NCBI GenBank assembly: GCA_017959645.1
Contig: JAGDAE010000300.1
Location: 1 to 10,458, forward strand
DNA from: Kiritimatiellia bacterium
Lineage (GTDB): Bacteria > Verrucomicrobiota > Kiritimatiellia > RFP12 > UBA1067
Direction of reading: 5' to 3'
Length of the DNA stretch: 10,458 bases
Shown here: positions 6,840 to 10,458 of the stretch, piece after piece
Position numbering within the stretch: position 1 is the first letter of the stretch
Layout: each line of letters opens with the position of its first letter
Made by a program: the position numbers and the translations under genes
The notes under the pieces: model-generated
What the model saw: only the letters and a program-made list of their open reading frames with translations
What the model was told of the DNA's origin: nothing
Database searches by the model: none

Positions 6840-7962
6840 CTTCCGCCTGGCGGCGGCGGCGCTGCTGCTGGTTTTCGCCGGCTGCGGCCCCGATGACGGC
6901 TCGAAGGAATACGCCGCGGGGATGGATGCCTATGCTCTGGGCGACACCGCCCGCGCGGCCAAGATGTTCGCGCTGGCCGCGGAATGCAACGCGACCAACG
7001 TCGACGCGCTGGTGATGCTCGCGCGCGCCGATGTCGACCTCGGCGACATCAAGGGCGCCAGGGAGGCGATAACGCGCGCCGGCGAAATGGCCGATGGCAG
7101 CGACATCGTCCTGCTTTCTGCGGAAATCGACTACCACCTTGGCGAGTTCGACTCCGCCTGGGAGAAGTACCACGTCGTCGCCAACGATACGTCGCTGGAC
7201 GCGCAGATCCGTGCGCTCGGGCTGGTCGGATGCGGAATCGTCGAGACCGCGCGCGGCGCCGACCGCCGCGACTTTGCCCGTATCGCGTATCTCTCGGCGA
7301 TCCGTCTCGACCGGCGCGCCGCCTCCGCCCGCTACCATCTCGGGCTGCTCTACCGCGACGCCTACGGATATTACGAAGCGGCGCTCGAACAGTTCGAGGC
7401 CTATGTCCGGCTCGAGGCCGAGGCGGACGCACGCGTGCAGAAGGTGCAGCGCGTGTTCATCGAGGCGCTGAAGGAAGACATAGCCAGGCGCAAGGCCGAG
7501 ATATCCGGCGCGTCGAGGCGCGATTCGTCGGCTGCGTCTGACGCGATGGCGAAGGCGGAGGCCGCGATGAAGAAGAAAGATTCGAAAACCGCCCGCCGCT
7601 GCTACGAAGAGGCGGTCAAGGCTGATCCTTTGAGCTTCCCGGCCGCGTTCGCGCTCGCCCAGCTGATCGAGAAGAGCGACGGCACCGCCAATGGAAAGAA
7701 GACGGCGCTCAATCTCTACAAGACGGCCTGCATACTCAACGCCGGCTCGTCCAAGGCGTTCATCGCCGCCGGCAATCTCGCGTACTCGATGTCGCAGTGG
7801 GCGAATTCGACCGAGTACTATTCGCGCGCCGTCGCCGCCGATCCGGCCAACATAACCGCGATCGACGGGCTTATCCGCTCGCTACGAAAGACCGGTGGGA
7901 AGGGCAAAATAGCCGACGCCTACCAGAAATACCGCGAGTCGATACCGGTCCGCAGAAAATAG
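6811..7962 (+). CDS. TPR-repeat lipoprotein
   Basis: This 383-residue protein starts with a lipoprotein signal: a basic/polar start, a hydrophobic run rich in Ala and Leu (about 12-23) and FAGC, with Cys25 as the likely lipidation site. The residue at -3 is Phe, not the usual Leu, so the lipobox is slightly imperfect. Helical TPR-like repeats follow at about 32-130 (EYAAGMDAYALGDTARAAKMF, then DALVMLARADVDLGD and DIVLLSAEIDYHLGEF), at about 160-205 and at 245-375. A Ser/Ala-rich linker near 232-245 separates two repeat blocks. The start at 6811 overlaps the mutase gene by 29 bases. The frame is open further upstream, but that stretch overlaps the mutase gene and has no supported start. The role is probably scaffolding or assembly in the periplasm, possibly of products served by the Lol system nearby. 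The exact function is not recognised. Confidence 0.85.
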   Translation: MNFSLGSALDFRLAAAALLLVFAGCGPDDGSKEYAAGMDAYALGDTARAAKMFALAAECNATNVDALVMLARADVDLGDIKGAREAITRAGEMADGSDIVLLSAEIDYHLGEFDSAWEKYHVVANDTSLDAQIRALGLVGCGIVETARGADRRDFARIAYLSAIRLDRRAASARYHLGLLYRDAYGYYEAALEQFEAYVRLEAEADARVQKVQRVFIEALKEDIARRKAEISGASRRDSSAASDAMAKAEAAMKKKDSKTARRCYEEAVKADPLSFPAAFALAQLIEKSDGTANGKKTALNLYKTACILNAGSSKAFIAAGNLAYSMSQWANSTEYYSRAVAADPANITAIDGLIRSLRKTGGKGKIADAYQKYRESIPVRRK

Positions 7963-7971
7963 CGCCGGGCC

Positions 7972-8370
7972 ATGCAGCTTCTCGCCGCCGATTACGTCCT
8001 TCTCGGTTTGGCCGTCGCCGGATTCGTCTTCGGGCTTTTCTGCGGCTTTTCCGGCGCGCTGGCGTTTCTGGCTGGTTCGCTCGCGGGTGCGGCGGCGGCC
8101 GTGTTCGGCTGGCGCTATTCCGGAACGCTGATCGAGGCGCAGTGGCTGCGCGCGCTTGCCGTCCTAGTCGCGACGCTGGTCGTTTTCGGGCTCGTCCGGC
8201 TCGTTGTTGCGAAATCGGTCAACAAGCTGCTCGCCCAGCCGGCGGATGCGATATTTGGCGCTCTCGCCGGCCTGTTCGGCGGAATTCTGCCGACGGTTTT
8301 CTGGGCTTACGGCGGGATTTTTCTCGAATATTCCGCGCTCGCGGCGGAGCTTTCGTCGTATGTCCGATGA
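7972..8370 (+). CDS. Small multi-pass membrane protein, CvpA-like
   Basis: This 132-residue protein has about four hydrophobic segments (about 8-26, 28-48, 62-80 and 94-118). The order is DYVLLGLAVAGFVFGLFCGF near the start, then a second helix, VVFGLVRLVVAKSVNKLL, and DAIFGALAGLFGGI. This matches the CvpA (colicin V production) pattern: a D-start helix, a Gly-rich GF turn, and a final Gly-rich helix after an R/K-rich stretch. The match is by pattern only and the last part is short. No clear ribosome site precedes the ATG; the gap to the TPR gene is 9 bases and reinitiation is likely. It overlaps the sigma-factor gene by 11 bases. CvpA proteins in other bacteria relate to envelope stress and secretion, but a role here is not shown. 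Confidence 0.65.
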   Translation: MQLLAADYVLLGLAVAGFVFGLFCGFSGALAFLAGSLAGAAAAVFGWRYSGTLIEAQWLRALAVLVATLVVFGLVRLVVAKSVNKLLAQPADAIFGALAGLFGGILPTVFWAYGGIFLEYSALAAELSSYVR

Positions 8371-8836
8371 AAGTCTGATGCTTGAAGCGCGGAGGTTCGA
8401 AAAGAATCTTTTGAACTTTTTCTGGCGTCAGGGCGTTTCATATTCGGAAGGCGAGGATCTTGTGCAGGAGACCTACCTTCGCTTGTGGAAGTACCGCGGC
8501 GAATACAGGCCAACCGCCAAATTGTCGACCTTTCTCTTCCTGATGGCCCGGCAGGTGCGTCTCGATGCGCTCAGACGCGACACTCGCAGGGAACTGCGGG
8601 AGGAGCGCTGGGGAAAGGACAGGCCCGCGTCGGCGGAACCGCCGTTCGTCGGCCGCGACGACGTAAGGCGCGCGGTCGGCAGGCTTTCCGACCCCTTGCG
8701 CGAAGTGGTGGAACTGGGCGTCTTTCAGGACCTTCCGTACGCCGAAGTCGGAAAGATTCTGGGGATACCGGTCGGAACGGTCAAATCGCGGATGTCGAAC
8801 GCGTTGAAGAAACTGAAGGAGTTTTTCGATGAGTGA
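8360..8836 (+). CDS. RNA polymerase sigma factor, ECF (sigma-70 family) type
   Basis: This 158-residue sigma factor has region 2 at about 13-76 and region 4 at about 103-153, with a short linker, as in ECF sigma factors. Region 2 shows EGEDLVQETYLRLWKYRGEYR and LSTFLFLMARQVRLDALRR. Region 4 shows RLSDPLREVVELGVFQDLPYAEVGKILGIP, then VGTVKSRMSNALKKLKEF, the DNA-binding helix-turn-helix. No region 3 is visible. The chosen ATG at 8360 overlaps the CvpA-like gene by 11 bases and has GGAG at 8346-8349; the frame is open upstream to 8204, but that would lie entirely within the neighbour gene. An ATG at 8378 is a possible alternative. The following gene overlaps by 8 bases and is in the position of its anti-sigma factor. 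Confidence 0.9.
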   Translation: MSDESLMLEARRFEKNLLNFFWRQGVSYSEGEDLVQETYLRLWKYRGEYRPTAKLSTFLFLMARQVRLDALRRDTRRELREERWGKDRPASAEPPFVGRDDVRRAVGRLSDPLREVVELGVFQDLPYAEVGKILGIPVGTVKSRMSNALKKLKEFFDE

Positions 8837-9311
8837 AGATCTTGAAGAAACGCTTGCGGAACTTGGGCCTGAATACCGGGCGCTTGTCGGCCGGATGCGT
8901 TCGGCGTTTCCGGAGGAGCGCTCTGCCTCGCCGTCCCGGCGCCTGTCGCCGTTCCGTCGTTTCGCGCCGGCGGCCGTCCTCGCCGCCTCGCTCGCCGTGG
9001 CGCTCGCGCTGTCGGCCGTCTTTTCCGGCGGCGGAACCCGCAGCTGCGGCGCCGGGCGGGACTACCTTCTCGCCTACGGCGGTGCGGACGCGGTTGGCGA
9101 GATTCTGCGCACCCAGGGCGCGGACGGTTCGTGGAAGAACGATTTCATAACCCGCCAGAACGCCGCCGCGCTGAAGGGCGTGGCCGGCGCCGAAGCCGCC
9201 TATCTGCGCGCCCTCAGATACCTGCGCGCCAAAGGTTTGCGTCCGCTCAGCGACGAGGACCTGGCCGGCCGCGCCGCCGCCGCCGGTTGCGGCGCCCGAG
9301 ACGCCGGATGA
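8829..9311 (+). CDS. Single-pass membrane protein, putative anti-sigma factor with QW-like periplasmic repeat
   Basis: This 160-residue protein has a charged cytoplasmic N-terminus (1-45), one membrane helix (about 46-65) and a periplasmic part. It overlaps the sigma gene by 8 bases (ATGAGTGA), the typical arrangement of an ECF sigma and its anti-sigma. No zinc-binding HxxxCxxC motif is visible, so it is not a ZAS-type anti-sigma factor. The periplasmic segment (about 77-138) contains TQGADGSWKNDFITRQNAA (95-113) followed by helices, resembling one helical repeat of the squalene-cyclase/prenyltransferase toroid family. The same QxxDGSW motif occurs in the 1830-3587 protein. The final 20 residues (GRAAAAGCGARDAG is the end) are low-complexity. 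The anti-sigma role rests on position and topology; the function is not otherwise recognised. Confidence 0.75.
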   Translation: MSEDLEETLAELGPEYRALVGRMRSAFPEERSASPSRRLSPFRRFAPAAVLAASLAVALALSAVFSGGGTRSCGAGRDYLLAYGGADAVGEILRTQGADGSWKNDFITRQNAAALKGVAGAEAAYLRALRYLRAKGLRPLSDEDLAGRAAAAGCGARDAG

Positions 9312-9350
9312 AAACTTTTTCGATTTCTCGCCGCACGCGTCGCGCAAATA

Positions 9351-9359
9351 TGATATAAT
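9351..9359 (+). promoter_or_regulatory. Extended -10 promoter of the beta-barrel gene
   Basis: TGATATAAT matches the extended -10 consensus TGNTATAAT exactly. It lies in the only AT-rich stretch of the only sizeable intergenic gap, 37 bases before the ATG at 9397. The predicted transcript start is about 9366. At 16-18 base spacing I see no good -35 box, which fits an extended -10 promoter. This implies transcription by the main sigma factor. Confidence 0.7.
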
Positions 9360-9396
9360 CCCCGCACCCAAAAACCAAAAAAGGAAGAATCAAAAA

Positions 9397-10302
9397 ATGG
9401 CAACAATGAAATCTGGTCGTTTTGCAGTTTCCTGCGCCGTCGCCGCGGCGATGCTTTGCGCCACGGCGAGGGCCGACGGAGAGGCTGAAGCCGAAAACGA
9501 ACTCGAAGAGGAAGAGGATTCCTTTGTCTCGGCCGAGGTCGCGCTCAAGTTCGACTCGAGATATCTCTCCTACGGTCTGGCGGACAACAAGGACCCGATC
9601 CTGACCCCGTCGGGCTCGCTCACGTTCGGCGACCTGCTGACCGTCGGCGCCGATGTCATCTACGATATCACCCGTTACGGACACAAGGCCGGATACACGA
9701 GCCGCGAGTGGAAGATCAACGAATTCGACCCTTATGTCCAGATCGGCAGCGAGCTTTCGGCCGATGAATACGATTGGTTGCCCACGTCGATCGAATACGA
9801 TATCGGCTACATGTACGAATACCATCCGCGCACGAAGGGCAAATACGACCGTTCGTGGTGCAAGGATACCCAGTTCGTCTACGCCGACCTGACGTTCACC
9901 GACTGCCCGCTTAATCCGCATTTCTACTTCGAGCGCGACATCGACCGCGACAACGGAACCTACGTGAATCTCGAGTTCAGCCACGAGTTTTCGATTGTCG
10001 AAGACACGCTCGCGCTTACCCCGTCCGTTGCGCAGGGATTCGGCAATACCCAGCGTGTTGCCGGCTACCTCTTCCACGATGACGGCTCGCCCTACCGCCA
10101 CGGCGGCTTGATGGATACGTTGTTCAAACTCGAGCTGACCTGGACGCTGTGCGAGAATGTCGAGCTTTCCGGCTATGTCGGCTACAGCGACTATCTGTTC
10201 GACCGCAATATGCGCCATGCCGCACGCAACTACGAGGCGACGGGCCGGGTCGACGACAGCTACAACTTCATCGGCGGACTTGCAGCGACGTTGAGCTTCT
10301 GA
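9397..10302 (+). CDS. Secreted probable outer-membrane beta-barrel protein
   Basis: This 301-residue protein has a signal peptide (1-26: MKSGRF, hydrophobic core, cleavage likely after ARA at 24-26), then an acidic Glu-rich stretch (27-41). The rest alternates in short amphipathic strands with many Tyr, Phe and Asp, for example SAEVALKFDSRYLSYGLADN, TVGADVIYDIT, SIEYDIGYMYEYH and VELSGYVGYSDYLF. It ends in Phe (AATLSF), the usual last residue recognised by the BAM assembly machinery. The barrel call is by pattern; it resembles TorF-like putative porins, but I do not recognise a named family. AAGGAAG at 9381-9387, 9 bases before the ATG, supports the start; a second Met at residue 4 is possible. 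It has its own promoter and probably starts a new transcript that may include the downstream tRNA. Confidence 0.8.
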   Translation: MATMKSGRFAVSCAVAAAMLCATARADGEAEAENELEEEEDSFVSAEVALKFDSRYLSYGLADNKDPILTPSGSLTFGDLLTVGADVIYDITRYGHKAGYTSREWKINEFDPYVQIGSELSADEYDWLPTSIEYDIGYMYEYHPRTKGKYDRSWCKDTQFVYADLTFTDCPLNPHFYFERDIDRDNGTYVNLEFSHEFSIVEDTLALTPSVAQGFGNTQRVAGYLFHDDGSPYRHGGLMDTLFKLELTWTLCENVELSGYVGYSDYLFDRNMRHAARNYEATGRVDDSYNFIGGLAATLSF

Positions 10303-10317
10303 GCCGGTCGACTCTTT

Positions 10318-10394
<77 letters not shown>

Positions 10395-10401
10395 TCTTCA
10401 A

Positions 10402-10433
10402 ACGGTACTAAGAGAATCTCTCCTTATTACCGT
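10402..10433 (+). terminator. Imperfect hairpin after the tRNA, possible terminator or processing site
   Basis: ACGGTA (10402-10407) pairs with TACCGT (10428-10433). After one mismatch TAAG pairs with CTTA, then AGA pairs with TCT around a 3-base loop, with one bulged base. No run of T follows, so it is not a classic intrinsic terminator. The last 25 bases to the window end hold nothing else I can recognise. Confidence 0.35.
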
Positions 10434-10458
10434 GTAATACGAACCCCAGAAAACCCCA

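Noticed and set aside
8204..8359. 5' extension of the sigma-factor frame
   Set aside because: It lies inside the CvpA-like gene, and the product does not match any sigma region; the ATG at 8360 gives normal ECF length.
9290..9320. Possible intrinsic terminator: CGGCG/CGCCG stem then a run of five T at 9316-9320
   Set aside because: The stem is only 5 bp with a 7-base loop, overlaps the end of a coding region, and the T-run sits about 10 bases after it.

Overview
The window is a densely packed, GC-rich, fully plus-strand stretch of bacterial chromosome carrying cell-envelope genes. Nothing looks like a plasmid, phage or insertion sequence. Outer-membrane biology is plain: an ExbB/ExbD proton channel, a Lol-type lipoprotein exporter, a probable lipoprotein and a beta-barrel candidate ending in Phe, so the host is Gram-negative. 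The ExbB-ExbD-ExbD set followed by a membrane-anchored squalene-cyclase-like repeat protein, with short gaps and A-rich leaders, suggests the PVC group (Lentisphaerota, Kiritimatiellota or Verrucomicrobiota). This is an inference from gene style; the window has no phylogenetic marker gene.

Layout. Positions 1-90 are the tail of an unidentified upstream gene. Positions 115-3587 encode an ExbB-like channel subunit with a signal peptide, two ExbD paralogues, and a 585-residue protein with one membrane helix, a TonB-like Pro/Glu-rich linker and an alpha/alpha-toroid domain where TonB would have its C-terminal domain. Positions 3590-5453 encode one LolC/E-type permease and its LolD ATPase. Positions 5496-6839 encode a phosphomannomutase/phosphoglucomutase. 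Positions 6811-9311 hold a TPR lipoprotein, a small CvpA-like membrane protein, an ECF-type sigma factor and a single-pass membrane protein placed like an anti-sigma factor; three of the four junctions from the mutase through this run overlap. After the only sizeable intergenic gap (9312-9396), which carries an extended -10 promoter, come a secreted probable outer-membrane beta-barrel protein (9397-10302) and tRNA-Pro(UGG) at 10318-10394, followed by an imperfect hairpin near the window end.

How it may work together. The ExbB/ExbD/ExbD proteins can form a proton-driven motor, and the toroid protein has the topology to be its moving partner. The Lol genes would send lipoproteins to the outer membrane, and the mutase would supply sugar phosphates for surface polysaccharide. 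The sigma/anti-sigma-like pair could sense envelope state. The periplasmic part of the anti-sigma-like protein carries a QxxDGSW motif that closely resembles the first repeat of the toroid protein 6.5 kb upstream. This possible link between the two loci is the most interesting signal here. There is no gene-free stretch longer than about 85 bases before the last 64 bases.
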